Source: Streptomyces sp. NBC_00414
Lineage (GTDB): Bacteria > Actinomycetota > Actinomycetes > Streptomycetales > Streptomycetaceae
Direction of reading: 5' to 3'
DNA length: 64,000 nucleotides
NCBI RefSeq assembly: GCF_036038375.1
Contig: NZ_CP107935.1
Location: forward strand, 9,176,001 to 9,240,000
Below the pieces are notes generated by a model that saw nothing but the letters and a program-made list of their open reading frames with translations, was not told the DNA's origin and searched no databases. The translations under genes and the position numbers were made by a program. Shown here piece by piece: positions 50,235 to 59,467 of this stretch (the stretch's first letter is position 1; every line of letters starts with the position of its first letter).

Positions 50235-51407
50235 TCAGGGGCCGGGGGCCGCGTCGGGGCGGGCGTAGGTGCGGCCCTTCCAGGCCGCGCCGCGCCCCCT
50301 GTAGTGCTGCACCGACGAATCCACCGTCATGAAGAGGTACATCAGGGCCGTGAACGGCAGCAGCGGGGCGAGCAGGAGCGGCTGCCGGTAGTACCGCAGC
50401 ATCGGCAGATACGTCGCGGTCATGATCAGCCACGCCAGTCCTCCGGCCGCCGCCGCCAGGTGGGCGCCCGCCATGAGGCCCACGACGAGCGCCACCGGCG
50501 GCACCAGGTACACCACGGCGAGGCCGGCCACGGTGCCGGCCAGCAGCAGCGGGTTGTGCCGCAGCTGGGCGTACGCGCTGCGCGAGACCATCCGCCACAG
50601 ATCGTGCAGCCGCGGATAGGGCCGCACACTGTCCACGCGCTCGGCGAGCCCGAGCCAGATGTGTCCTCCGGAGCCCTTCACGGCCCTCGCCATCGCCACG
50701 TCGTCGATGACGGCCTGCCCGATGGCGTCCGGAATCCGGGCCCGCTCGGCGGCCGTGGCGCGCAGCAGGACACAGCCGCCCGCCGCGGCGGCGGTCCGCG
50801 AGCCCTTCTTCGCGATCCACCGGAACGGATACAGCTGCGCGAAGAAGTACACGAACGCCGGCACCACGAGCCGCTCCCAGGTGCTCTCCACGCGCAGCCG
50901 GGCCATCTGGGAGACGAGATCGAAGTCCCCGGTCACGGCCGAGGCCACCAACTCCCGCAGACTGTCCGGCGCATGGGCGATGTCCGCGTCCGTGAGCAGC
51001 AGAAACTCGGGTGCGCGCGTGCGTGCCAGGCCGATGCCGTGCCGTACGGCCCACAGCTTGCCGGTCCAGCCTGCGGGGGGCTCTCCGGGCGAACCGACGG
51101 TCAGCGGCAGTCCGCCGTGCCGCCGTCCCAGCTCACGGGCCAGCTCCCCGGTGCCGTCCGAACTGCCGTCGTCGACCAGGAAGACCTCGGCCCGCCCCGG
51201 ATACTCCTGCGCGAGGAGCGACGGCAGGCTCTCGGGCAGCACGGCGGCCTCGTCGCGCGCCGGTACGACGACACACACGGACGGCCAGGTGTCCGGCTCC
51301 CCGCGCGGCGGCAGCCGCAGGTCCGTACGCCAGAAGAAGCCCTGGCCGAGAAGCAGCCACAGCCAGGCGGCCAGTGATCCGACAGCGGTCCACGCGAGGG
51401 CGCTCAC
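50235..51407 (-). CDS. Membrane glycosyltransferase family 2, HpnB-like
   Basis: A 390-residue protein starting at GTG 51407. One N-terminal helix (about 5-25), then a GT-A domain with SVCVVVPARDEAAVLPESLP, EVFLVDDGSSDGT, LLTDADIAHAP (DxD) and IDDVAMARAVKG, and three or four C-terminal membrane helices (about 290-360). The order matches hopene-associated glycosyltransferase HpnB and related family 2 enzymes. No squalene or hopanoid genes lie in the window, so the acceptor may be another lipid. It is divergent from the racemase gene. Confidence 0.88.
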   Translation of the reverse strand: MSALAWTAVGSLAAWLWLLLGQGFFWRTDLRLPPRGEPDTWPSVCVVVPARDEAAVLPESLPSLLAQEYPGRAEVFLVDDGSSDGTGELARELGRRHGGLPLTVGSPGEPPAGWTGKLWAVRHGIGLARTRAPEFLLLTDADIAHAPDSLRELVASAVTGDFDLVSQMARLRVESTWERLVVPAFVYFFAQLYPFRWIAKKGSRTAAAAGGCVLLRATAAERARIPDAIGQAVIDDVAMARAVKGSGGHIWLGLAERVDSVRPYPRLHDLWRMVSRSAYAQLRHNPLLLAGTVAGLAVVYLVPPVALVVGLMAGAHLAAAAGGLAWLIMTATYLPMLRYYRQPLLLAPLLPFTALMYLFMTVDSSVQHYRGRGAAWKGRTYARPDAAPGP

Positions 51408-51465
51408 CCGCCGCAGTCTGCCCCACCACGGCGGCCCGTCGAGGCGGATCGACTATGGTGACCGG

Positions 51466-52251
51466 GTGAAGATCGCGCTCATGGACTCCGGAATCGGACT
51501 GCTCGCGGCGGCCGCCGCGGTACGTCGACTGCGACCCGACGCGGACCTCGTTCTCTCCTCGGACCCCGGCAGCATGCCATGGGGGCCCCGCACACCCGAG
51601 GACGTGACCGCACGCGCCCTCGCCGTCGCGGAGGCCGCCGCCGCGCACCGGCCCGACGCCCTGATCGTCGCCTGCAACACCGCGTCCGTGCACGCTCTGC
51701 CCGCCCTGCGGGCCCGCCTGGAGCCGGGAGTGCCGGTCATCGGCACGGTCCCCGCGATCAAGCCGGCCGCGGCGGGCGGCGGACCCGTCGCGATCTGGGC
51801 CACGCCCGCCACCACCGGCAGCCCCTACCAGCGCGGACTCATCCGTGAGTTCGCCGACGGTGTGAGCGTCACCGAAGTGCCCTGCCCCGGACTGGCCGAC
51901 GCCGTCGAGCACGCCGACCACGCGGCCATCGACACCGCGATCGCGGCGGCCGCAGCCCTCACCCCCGACGACGTGACGACCGTCGTCCTGGGATGCACCC
52001 ATTACGAACTGGTCGCCGAGCGCATCCGCGCGGCCGTGCAGCGGCCCGGCACGCCACCGCTCGTCCTGCACGGCTCGGCCGGTGCCGTGGCCGCCCAGGC
52101 ACTGCGCCGGACCGGCGAGGCCGCGGCCCCACAGGCGCCCGACCAGGGCACACTCACGGTGCTGCTCGGCGGACGGGAGGGCGTACTGCCCGACACCGCG
52201 CTGACGTACGCCGAGGGCCGACTGCTCCAGGCGGTCAGCCCCGCACGCTGA
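51466..52251 (+). CDS. Aspartate/glutamate racemase family protein
   Basis: A 261-residue protein from GTG 51466, with TATGGT 6 bases upstream and no ribosome site. It has the two pseudo-symmetric catalytic Cys residues of the family: Cys70 in VACNTASVHA and Cys177 in VLGCTHYELV. KIALMDSGIGLL at the start matches glutamate racemase MurI. It may supply D-glutamate for peptidoglycan. It is somewhat divergent from canonical MurI (MDSGIG, and GSMPWGPRTPED at the loop usually reading DxxxxPYG), so a different amino acid is possible. Confidence 0.88.
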   Translation: MKIALMDSGIGLLAAAAAVRRLRPDADLVLSSDPGSMPWGPRTPEDVTARALAVAEAAAAHRPDALIVACNTASVHALPALRARLEPGVPVIGTVPAIKPAAAGGGPVAIWATPATTGSPYQRGLIREFADGVSVTEVPCPGLADAVEHADHAAIDTAIAAAAALTPDDVTTVVLGCTHYELVAERIRAAVQRPGTPPLVLHGSAGAVAAQALRRTGEAAAPQAPDQGTLTVLLGGREGVLPDTALTYAEGRLLQAVSPAR

Positions 52252-52346
52252 CCGGCGCCCGTCCGGCGGAAGCCTCGCCTCCTCGCGCGACAGTCACGGT
52301 CCGCGATCAGGTGCCCGCTCCGCGGAACATGAGTACGCTCATTGGC

Positions 52347-52904
52347 ATGACGGACCACCCCCACGGCGAACAGGGCGCTGCCGACGCCCCGCACACCGAG
52401 GTCTGGCACGGTCGCGCGTCCAACCGCATGCAGTGGCTGCTCGCCTGCATCGGCGCCGCCTGCCTGGCGCTGGGCATCGAGCTGGCCGTCGACTCGACAT
52501 GGACGTCGGGCATCGCCGCCCTCGCCATGTCCGTGGTCGGCTGCATCGCAGCGGGGCTGCTCGTCCTCTTCGGCACGCTCGCCTTCGTGCACGTCGCCGT
52601 GAAGGTCGACAAGGAGTGCCTCGAAGTGCGCTGCGGCCACATGGGTGTCCCGCGCCGCCGCATCCCCCTCTCCCACATCACGGGCGCCGATTTCGCGCCC
52701 CGGGTCACCCCGCGGCAGTGGGGCGGCTGGGGCTACCGCTGGCGGCCCGACCAGGGCACCGCCGTGGTCGTCCGGCGCGGCGAGGGCCTGGTGCTCCTCC
52801 TGGGCGACGGCCATACGTTCACCATCACGGTGGACAACGCGGAGGCGGCGGTACGAGTGATCCGCGACCGGCTGAAGGTCGCCGCGGTGGGCCGGACCCG
52901 CTGA
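52347..52904 (+). CDS. Membrane protein with C-terminal PH-like domain
   Basis: A 185-residue protein. ATG 52347 has TACGCT 7 bases upstream and no ribosome site; ATG 52329 is in frame. Two membrane helices (about 26-45 and 50-75) are followed by a small beta-rich domain (about 84-180) with VKVDKECLEVRCGHMGVPRR, ITGADFAPRVTPRQWGGWGY and TAVVVRRGEGLVLLLGDG. This resembles bacterial PH-like or DUF3093-type membrane proteins. Function unknown. Its 3' end is the first unit of a tandem repeat (52887-53023). Confidence 0.82.
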   Translation: MTDHPHGEQGAADAPHTEVWHGRASNRMQWLLACIGAACLALGIELAVDSTWTSGIAALAMSVVGCIAAGLLVLFGTLAFVHVAVKVDKECLEVRCGHMGVPRRRIPLSHITGADFAPRVTPRQWGGWGYRWRPDQGTAVVVRRGEGLVLLLGDGHTFTITVDNAEAAVRVIRDRLKVAAVGRTR

Positions 52905-53023
52905 CTCCTCGGCCTGCGGCAGTGGGCCGGACGCGCTCACTCCGTAGCTGCCGCCGTGAGCCGGACCCGCTCACTCCTCGGCCGCCGCCATCGGCCGTAC
53001 CCGTAGACCCCTTAGACACTGGT
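52887..53023 (+). repeat. Four degenerate 34-35-base tandem repeats at a gene end
   Basis: Units begin at 52887, 52922, 52956 and 52990. The first three share GTG(G/A)GCCGGAC(C/G)CGCT(G/C)AC followed by a CTCCTCGGC-like half; the fourth is shorter. The first unit includes the last codons and stop of the PH-like gene, so the repeat seems to have grown from the gene's own 3' end. Confidence 0.7.
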
Positions 53024-53047
53024 CACCGGTCGGCGTGGGCCCGCCGT

Positions 53048-54097
53048 CTACCCCGTGGGGACGGTCGGCGCCGTCGGTGCGGGACGCGCCGTGGCCAGGC
53101 CCGCGAGCAGGCCCGCGCCCGCCGTGACCGTCGTGAAACTCAACGCGTTGCCGACCGCGGCGATCGCGGCCAGTGCCGTCAGCGCGGCGCCCGCGGTCAG
53201 GACGACCGGCGTGGGGCGCGGTGACCTCCACAGGGCGTACAGGACCCAGCCGAACACCGCGGCGAGCAGGACCACACCCAGGACGCCCTGCTCGGCGGCC
53301 TGCTGGAACGGCGCCGAATGCGGTTTGCCGTCCGGCGGCAGCGCCTGGGTGACGGTCGGGCTCAGCTCCGCGAAGCGCCCCGGGCCGACACCCAGCCCCG
53401 GTTCCCGGCCCGCCAGGTCGAGCGCGTCGTGCCACAGCAGCACCCGGTGCTGGGTGAGCTGCCCCTCCAGGGACGAGGTCAGGCCGTCCGGCAGTCCGTT
53501 CTCGGCTATCGCCCAGGTCGCCCCGGTCACCAGCGCCACGGCGAGCGCGAGCCCGCCGAGCCCCACGGCACGGCGGTGCATACGGTCGGCGGCGAGCGAG
53601 CAGAGCAGCACTCCGAGGCAGGCCACGAAGCCCGACGTCGATCCCAGGACGGCCGCGGTGACCGCGATACCGGCGGCCAGCAGTCGCAGACCGAGCCGCA
53701 GGCCCGGCGGGCGGGCCGCCCAGGCCGCACAGCACGCGGCTCCCGCGGAGAGGGTGAGCAGCGCGGCGGTCGCGCCGGTCTGACCGAGCGGTGAGGTCAT
53801 CTGCGTACCGGGATTGATGTGCGGGGCGGCCACGGCCAGACCGAGTCCGGCGAACGCGCCGGCGCTGGGAACGGCCACCGGCAGGAGTTCGCCGCAGATC
53901 CGCCCCACCGCGTAGCCGGCGGCCACGGCGAGCACCGCGAGCAGGACTCCTTCAGGCCGGCCGCCGTGCGCCGCGGCCGTGATCAGGGACCAGGCGGCGC
54001 ACGCTCCGAGGACGGCGACACCCGTCGCGTCCGCCGCGCTGCGTCTCTCGTGTGCCGACGCCGGACCGGTCGCCGAAGCCATCCCCGTGGACCCCAC
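53048..54097 (-). CDS. O-antigen ligase-like polytopic membrane protein
   Basis: A 349-residue protein with about ten membrane helices, starting at GTG 54097 behind GGGGGGCG; ATG 54082 is an alternative. The Wzy_C/O-antigen ligase signature HRVLLWHDALDLAGREPGLG with GVGPGRF (about 217-245) is present, including the Arg and Gly-rich loop. Such proteins join or polymerise lipid-linked glycans at the outer face of the membrane. In this Gram-positive host the glycan could be a cell wall or capsule polymer. It is short for the family. Divergent from lnt. Confidence 0.85.
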   Translation of the reverse strand: MGSTGMASATGPASAHERRSAADATGVAVLGACAAWSLITAAAHGGRPEGVLLAVLAVAAGYAVGRICGELLPVAVPSAGAFAGLGLAVAAPHINPGTQMTSPLGQTGATAALLTLSAGAACCAAWAARPPGLRLGLRLLAAGIAVTAAVLGSTSGFVACLGVLLCSLAADRMHRRAVGLGGLALAVALVTGATWAIAENGLPDGLTSSLEGQLTQHRVLLWHDALDLAGREPGLGVGPGRFAELSPTVTQALPPDGKPHSAPFQQAAEQGVLGVVLLAAVFGWVLYALWRSPRPTPVVLTAGAALTALAAIAAVGNALSFTTVTAGAGLLAGLATARPAPTAPTVPTG

Positions 54098-54323
54098 CCC
54101 GACGCCCCCCGACCTGTGACGCCCCCCGCCCGCCCGGCCGGAAACGGCCCGTACGTCGAAGGCTCCGGCACACCGTAACGGGTGATGCGCCGGTTTGTGG
54201 ACGAGTTGCGCAGAAACGATGCGGCAAGTGAGGGGTAAACGTGCGGTCAGTGCCGGTGGCTGCCTGGTCAGGCGTCGGGGACCGCGCTGTCGGCGCCGCG
54301 GTCACGCGCCGTACACTCCCCGA

Positions 54324-55937
54324 GTGACCGTCACAGCGACCTCCGTAGACGAGCCGGAACAGCTCGAACCGCAGGACCGGCCCGTTTCGCGCATGGTTCG
54401 CCTGGCGCGACGGCTGCTTCCGGCCACCGCCGCCGCACTCTCCGGGGTGCTGCTGTACGTCAGTTTTCCGCCGCGCACCCTGTGGTGGCTGGCCCTGCCG
54501 GCCTTCGCGGTCCTCGGCTGGTGTCTGCACGGCCGCAGCCGTAAGGCGGCCTTCGGTCTCGGCTACCTCTTCGGCCTCGGCTTCCTGCTGCCGCTGCTCG
54601 TGTGGACCGGCGTCGAGGTCGGTCCCGGACCGTGGCTGGCGCTCGTCGTCATCGAGGCGGTGTACGTCGGACTCGTCGGCGTCGGCATCGCGGCCGTGTC
54701 GAAGCTGCCCGGCCGGCCGCTGTGGGCCGCCGCCCTGTGGATCGCCGGTGAGGCGGCACGCGCGCGCATGCCGTTCGGCGGCTTCCCCTGGGGCAAGATC
54801 GCCTTCGGCCAGGCCGACGGGGTCTTCCTGCCGCTCGCGGCCGTGGGCGGCACCCCCGTACTCGGGTTCGCGGTCGTCCTGTGCGGCTTCGGCCTGTACG
54901 AGACCGTCCGGCTGGGCCTCGAAGCGCGGCGCACCCGTGTGGTACGCCGGGGCGCCGCCGCCGTGGCCGTGGTCAGTCTCGTCCTCCCCGTGGCGGGCGC
55001 CCTCGCCGCCCGCTCCCTGGTCAGCGACCGGGCCGAGGACGGCACCGCGACCGTCGCCGTCATCCAGGGCAACGTGCCGCGCGCCGGACTCGACTTCAAC
55101 TCCCAGCGCCGCGCCGTCCTCGACCACCACGCGCGGGAGACCGAGCGCCTCGCCGCGAAGGTCAAGGCGGGCAAGGCCGCCCAGCCGGACTTCGTGCTGT
55201 GGCCGGAGAACTCCTCCGACATCGACCCCTTCCGCAACCCCGACGCCTACGCCGTGATCGACAAGGCGGCCCGTGCGATCGGCGCGCCCATCTCGGTCGG
55301 CGGCGTCGTGGAGAAGGACGACAAGCTCTACAACGAGCAGATCCTGTGGGACCCGGTGAAGGGCCCCGGCGCCACCTACGACAAACGGCAGGTCCAGCCG
55401 TTCGGTGAGTACCTCCCGATGCGCTCGCTGCTCGGCGCCATCAACGAGAACTGGACGTCCATGGTCCGCCAGGACTTCAGCCGGGGCGACAAGCCGGGCG
55501 TGTTCACCATGGCGGGCACCGAGGTCGGCCTCGCGACCTGCTACGAGGCCGCCTTCGACTGGGCCGTGCGCGACACCGTCACCAACGGCGCCCAGCTCAT
55601 CTCCGTACCGAGCAACAACGCCACGTTCGACCGCAGCGAGATGACCTACCAGCAGCTCGCCATGTCCCGCATCCGGGCCGTCGAGCACAGCCGCACCGTC
55701 ACCGTCCCGGTGACCAGCGGCGTCAGCGCCGTGATCATGCCGGACGGGAAGATCACCCAGCGGACCGGCATGTTCGTGGCCGACTCGCTCGTCCAGAAGG
55801 TGCCGCTGCGCTCCTCCGAGACCCCCGCGACACGCTTCGGGATCGCGCCCGAGATGGTGCTGGTCCTGATCGCGGCGGGCGGCCTCGCCTGGGCCGTGAC
55901 GGCGGGAGTGCGAGGACGGCGCACCGGCGACCTGTAA
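54324..55937 (+). CDS. lnt: Apolipoprotein N-acyltransferase
   Basis: A 537-residue protein from GTG 54324; TACACT lies 6 bases upstream and no ribosome site is seen. About seven membrane helices (about 30-225) precede the nitrilase-like catalytic domain (about 240-510), followed by one final helix. The triad is in order: Glu295 in LWPENSS, Lys354 in TYDKRQVQPFGEY and Cys406 in GLATCYEAAF. It transfers a third acyl chain to the N-terminal diacylglyceryl-Cys of lipoproteins. Streptomyces typically carry Lnt paralogues; the full triad suggests this one is active. It stands alone. Confidence 0.96.
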   Translation: MTVTATSVDEPEQLEPQDRPVSRMVRLARRLLPATAAALSGVLLYVSFPPRTLWWLALPAFAVLGWCLHGRSRKAAFGLGYLFGLGFLLPLLVWTGVEVGPGPWLALVVIEAVYVGLVGVGIAAVSKLPGRPLWAAALWIAGEAARARMPFGGFPWGKIAFGQADGVFLPLAAVGGTPVLGFAVVLCGFGLYETVRLGLEARRTRVVRRGAAAVAVVSLVLPVAGALAARSLVSDRAEDGTATVAVIQGNVPRAGLDFNSQRRAVLDHHARETERLAAKVKAGKAAQPDFVLWPENSSDIDPFRNPDAYAVIDKAARAIGAPISVGGVVEKDDKLYNEQILWDPVKGPGATYDKRQVQPFGEYLPMRSLLGAINENWTSMVRQDFSRGDKPGVFTMAGTEVGLATCYEAAFDWAVRDTVTNGAQLISVPSNNATFDRSEMTYQQLAMSRIRAVEHSRTVTVPVTSGVSAVIMPDGKITQRTGMFVADSLVQKVPLRSSETPATRFGIAPEMVLVLIAAGGLAWAVTAGVRGRRTGDL

Positions 55938-56044
55938 TCCCGCGCCGCGCACACGCCAGGCGGACATACGCCGCGCAGGAGTACGCCGGGTGGGTGTGTT
56001 CGGAACACGGCGGGGTGACGGGACCGGCCCGTTAGGGTCGATCC

Positions 56045-56518
56045 ATGGCTACTCCTGACTTCATCCGTACGATCCGCGCCACCGCCGGCCGGCAGCTGCT
56101 CTGGCTTCCCGGAGTCACCGCGGTCGTCTTCGACGACGAGGGCAGAGTGCTGCTCGGGCGCCGCGTCGACACCGGCAAGTGGGCCGTCATCGCCGGCATG
56201 TCGGAGCCGGGGGAGCAGCCCGCGGCCTGCGCCGTCCGCGAGGTGTACGAGGAGACGGGCGTACGGTGTGTCGCCGAGCGCGTCGTGCTCGTGGAGGCAC
56301 TGAAGCCGATCACCTATCCCAACGGCGACATCTGCCAGTTCATGGACATCACCATCCGCTGCCGGGCCGTCGGCGGAGAGGCGCGTGTCAACGACGACGA
56401 ATCGCTGGAGGTCGCCTGGTTCGCCGTGGACGCGCTGCCCGAGCTGAACGATCACGGACAGTTCAGGATCAAGCAGGCACTGTCCGACGAACCCACGTGG
56501 TTCAACCCCACGACCTGA
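56045..56518 (+). CDS. Nudix hydrolase
   Basis: A 157-residue protein from ATG 56045; TAGGGT is 6 bases upstream, a leaderless start. The Nudix box is GMSEPGEQPAACAVREVYEE followed by TGV (about 58-80), fitting GX5EX7REUXEEXGU with all catalytic Glu present. The upstream strand WLPGVTAVVFDDEGRVLLGR and downstream YPNGDICQFMDITIRCR are typical. It probably hydrolyses a nucleoside diphosphate derivative; the exact substrate is unknown. It lies between lnt and the SDR gene, each with its own promoter. Confidence 0.93.
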   Translation: MATPDFIRTIRATAGRQLLWLPGVTAVVFDDEGRVLLGRRVDTGKWAVIAGMSEPGEQPAACAVREVYEETGVRCVAERVVLVEALKPITYPNGDICQFMDITIRCRAVGGEARVNDDESLEVAWFAVDALPELNDHGQFRIKQALSDEPTWFNPTT

Positions 56519-56578
56519 GGGCGAAGTATGGGTTGTGACCACATCGGTCCGGCCGGGAGGGCTCCCTATGGTCGGGGC

Positions 56579-57379
56579 ATGACCGCGCGCAGCGTCCTCC
56601 CAGGCCCCCACGCCCCGTCCCTCGACCTCGGTGGCCGTACCGCCCTCGTCACCGGCGCCGCGGGAGGCATCGGCGGAGCGTGCGCGCTGCGGCTCGCCGC
56701 CGCCGGGGCGAAGGTGCGGGCGGTCGACCTGCAGGCCGAAGGGCTGGCGACACTCACCGAACAGGCCCGGGGCCTCGCGGGCACCGTCGAGCCGCTCGTC
56801 CTGGACCTCACCGACCTGGACGCGGCGGAATCCGCCGCAGCGGGCACCGACCTCCTCGTCAACAACGCCGGACTGCAACTGGTGCGGCCCATCGAGGAGT
56901 TCCCGCCCGACGTCTTCCACACCGTGCTGACGGTGATGCTGGAGGCCCCGTTCCGCCTCATCCGCGGGGCACTGCCGCACATGTACGGGCAGGGGTGGGG
57001 CCGCATCGTCAACGTGTCCTCCGTCCATGGGCTCCGTGCCTCCGCCTTCAAGTCGGCTTATGTGGCGGCGAAACACGGTCTGGAGGGTCTCTCCAAGACC
57101 GCGGCACTGGAAGGCGCCCCCCATGGAGTCACCTCGAACTGTGTGAACCCCGCCTATGTGCGCACACCCCTGGTCGAGAAGCAGCTCGCCGACCAGGCCG
57201 CCGCCCACGGAATACCGCGCGAGCGGGTCCTGACCGAGATCCTCTTGCAGGACACCGCCGTCAAACGCCTCATCGAACCCGAGGAGGTCGCCGAGGCCGT
57301 GGCGTACCTGTGCGGCCCTGCCGCGTCCTTCGTCACCGGCACCTCACTGGTGCTCGACGGCGGCTGGACCGCGCACTGA
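56579..57379 (+). CDS. Short-chain dehydrogenase, probable 3-hydroxybutyrate dehydrogenase
   Basis: A 266-residue classical SDR from ATG 56579; TATGGT lies 6 bases upstream. NAD motif GAAGGIGG (about 27-34), NNAG in LLVNNAGLQ, catalytic Ser in NVSSVHG (about 143) and Tyr-x3-Lys in SAYVAAKHG (about 160-164). FNLAKIHGLRAS-like elements, KSAYVAAKHGLEGLSKTAAL and NCVNPAYVRTPLVEKQ match D-3-hydroxybutyrate dehydrogenases. It oxidises 3-hydroxybutyrate to acetoacetate with NAD. The next genes, a PucR regulator and an MHS-type carboxylate transporter, are consistent with catabolism of a hydroxy acid. Confidence 0.88.
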   Translation: MTARSVLPGPHAPSLDLGGRTALVTGAAGGIGGACALRLAAAGAKVRAVDLQAEGLATLTEQARGLAGTVEPLVLDLTDLDAAESAAAGTDLLVNNAGLQLVRPIEEFPPDVFHTVLTVMLEAPFRLIRGALPHMYGQGWGRIVNVSSVHGLRASAFKSAYVAAKHGLEGLSKTAALEGAPHGVTSNCVNPAYVRTPLVEKQLADQAAAHGIPRERVLTEILLQDTAVKRLIEPEEVAEAVAYLCGPAASFVTGTSLVLDGGWTAH

Positions 57380-57437
57380 GAGGAAGTTATCCACAGGGCC
57401 GGGCAGGCTGTCGGCGCGACGGGTCATTCTGGTGGAC

Positions 57438-59372
57438 ATGTTCCGTGATCAATCGAAGTCGACCGGGCGCTCCGAGGCGAGCGCGGAGACGCCGTTCCTG
57501 GAACTGCTGGCCAGGGGCGCGTCCGCCGACGCGTACGAGCAGCCGGTGCTGCTCGCCCGCGCGGACGGCCAGACGTCCGACCGGATCGCCGCCCTGGAGC
57601 ACGCCAAGCTGCTCGCGCTGCGGGTGCGCTCGGAGATGGAGGGGCGCCGCAGACGCGAGGCCGAACTGTCCGCGCTCTTCGAGACGGCCCACGACCTGGC
57701 GGGACTGCGCGACCTCGACGCCGTGCTCCGGGCGATCGTGCAGCGCGCCCGCTCACTGCTGAGCACGGACGTCGCCTACCTCAGTCTGAACGACCCAGCC
57801 CAGGGCGACACCTACATGCGGGTCACCGAGGGCTCGGTGGCGGCGCGCTTCCAGCAGCTGCGACTGGGCATGGGGGAGGGGCTCGGCGGACTCGTCGCCC
57901 AGACGGCCCGGCCCTACGTCACCGACGACTACTTCCGGGACGACCGCTTCCGCCACACCCTGACGATCGACACGGGCGTACGGGACGAGGGGCTGGTGGC
58001 GATCCTCGGCGTGCCCCTCATGCTCGGCCCGCACGTGATCGGGGTGCTGTTCGCCGCAGACCGCCGCGCACGGGTCTTCGAACGGGAGGAGATCGCGCTG
58101 CTCGGCTCGTTCGCGGCCCTCGCGGCAGCCGCCATCGACGCCGCGAACCTGCTCACCGAGACCAGGGAGGCGCTGGCGGACCTGGAGCGGGCCAACGAGA
58201 TCATCGGGGACCGCAGCGGGGTCATCGAGCGGGCCTCGGACGTCCACGACCGGCTGGCCGAGCTGGTCCTGCGGGGCGGCGGGGTCCACGACGTCTCCGC
58301 CGCGGTCTCCCAGGTCCTCGACGGCACCGTGCGCTTCGCCGACGCGGGAGCCGCACCCGGTGACGCCCTGGAGACGTCACGCGCCGAAGGACACGCCGTC
58401 CGGCACGGGGACGACTGGGTCGCGGCCGTCGCCGCCGGCGGCGAGCTGCTCGGCGCACTGGTGCTTCGCGGCCAGCCGGGGCTCGACCCCGTCGACCAGC
58501 GCACCCTGGAGCGGGCCGCCATGGTCACCTCGCTCCTGCTGCTCGCCCGGCGCTCGGCCGCCGAGGCCGAACAGCGCGTCCGCGGCGAGCTGCTGGACGA
58601 TCTGCTCGACGCCCGCGACCGCGATCCCCGGCTGCTGCGCGAGCGCGCGGCCCGCCTCGACGCCGACCTGGATGCCGTCCACGTGGTGCTCGCCGCCCGC
58701 CTGGACGGCCCGGCAGCGGACGCCGACCAGGAAGCGGGCGCCCGGCGCAGGCTCTGGTCCGCGGCGTCCCACCTCGCCGCCACCCGGCACGGACTCGCCG
58801 CGGCCCGCGACGGCGGCACCGTCCTGCTGCTGCCCCTGCGACCCGGCGACACCGCGACGGACCTGGCCCGCCGCACGGCGAGAGACCTGGGCACGGCCGT
58901 CCACGAGGCGGTCACCGTCGGCGCCTCCGCACCCGTACGGGAACTCGCCGTACGGCCGGAGAGTGTGTCCGAGGCCTACTCCGAGGGGCAGCGGTGTCTC
59001 GACGCGCTGCGGCTCCTCGGCCGCCCGGGAGACGGGGCCGCGGCCGAGGACTTCGGGTTCCTGGGGCTGCTGCTGGCCGGGAGCAGGGACATCTCGGGCT
59101 TCGTCGAGCGCACCATCGGCCAGGTCGTCACCTACGACGAGAAGCGCGGCACGGATCTCCTGCGCACCCTCGACGCGTACTTCGCCTGCGGGATGAGCCC
59201 GGCGCGTACCAAGGACGAGCTGCACGTCCATGTCAACACGGTCGCGCAGCGTTTGGAGCGGGTGGGCCGGCTGCTCGGCCCCGAGTGGCAGAGCCCGGCC
59301 CGCGCGCTGGAGATCCAGCTCGCCCTGCGACTGCACCGGTTGTCGTCCGCGGCGCCCCCCGGGCAGTACTGA
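57438..59372 (+). CDS. GAF/PucR-type transcriptional regulator
   Basis: A 644-residue protein from ATG 57438; CATTCT 7 bases upstream may be the -10 box of a leaderless message. A short coiled coil (about 50-75) leads to a GAF domain (about 80-240; RARSLLSTDVAYLSLNDPAQ, GLVAQTARPYVTDDYF). A second sensor-like region follows, then the PucR C-terminal helix-turn-helix (about 570-635; DAYFACGMSPARTKDELHVH, NTVAQRLERVGRLLG). Such proteins activate catabolic operons on binding a small molecule. It is flanked by the SDR gene and the convergent MHS transporter and probably controls one or both. Confidence 0.9.
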   Translation: MFRDQSKSTGRSEASAETPFLELLARGASADAYEQPVLLARADGQTSDRIAALEHAKLLALRVRSEMEGRRRREAELSALFETAHDLAGLRDLDAVLRAIVQRARSLLSTDVAYLSLNDPAQGDTYMRVTEGSVAARFQQLRLGMGEGLGGLVAQTARPYVTDDYFRDDRFRHTLTIDTGVRDEGLVAILGVPLMLGPHVIGVLFAADRRARVFEREEIALLGSFAALAAAAIDAANLLTETREALADLERANEIIGDRSGVIERASDVHDRLAELVLRGGGVHDVSAAVSQVLDGTVRFADAGAAPGDALETSRAEGHAVRHGDDWVAAVAAGGELLGALVLRGQPGLDPVDQRTLERAAMVTSLLLLARRSAAEAEQRVRGELLDDLLDARDRDPRLLRERAARLDADLDAVHVVLAARLDGPAADADQEAGARRRLWSAASHLAATRHGLAAARDGGTVLLLPLRPGDTATDLARRTARDLGTAVHEAVTVGASAPVRELAVRPESVSEAYSEGQRCLDALRLLGRPGDGAAAEDFGFLGLLLAGSRDISGFVERTIGQVVTYDEKRGTDLLRTLDAYFACGMSPARTKDELHVHVNTVAQRLERVGRLLGPEWQSPARALEIQLALRLHRLSSAAPPGQY

Positions 59373-59401
59373 CCCCCGCACGCGGAGGGCGCGCGGGGGT
59401 C
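59371..59401. terminator. Terminator hairpin between PucR and MHS genes
   Basis: GACCCCCGC (59371-59379) pairs perfectly with GCGGGGGTC (59393-59401) around a 13-base loop. The left arm begins at the PucR stop codon. The remaining convergent gap to 59467 is GC-rich without a gene. Confidence 0.65.
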
Positions 59402-59467
59402 GGTCGCCGTACAGAGGGTCGGGCGTCGTACGAGGGGTCAGCCGCCGCACCAGGGCTCCGGCGGCGC

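Noticed and set aside
50235..51407. Assigning the glycosyltransferase to hopanoid synthesis as hpnB
   Set aside because: No squalene/hopene cyclase or other hpn gene is present here; only family resemblance supports it.
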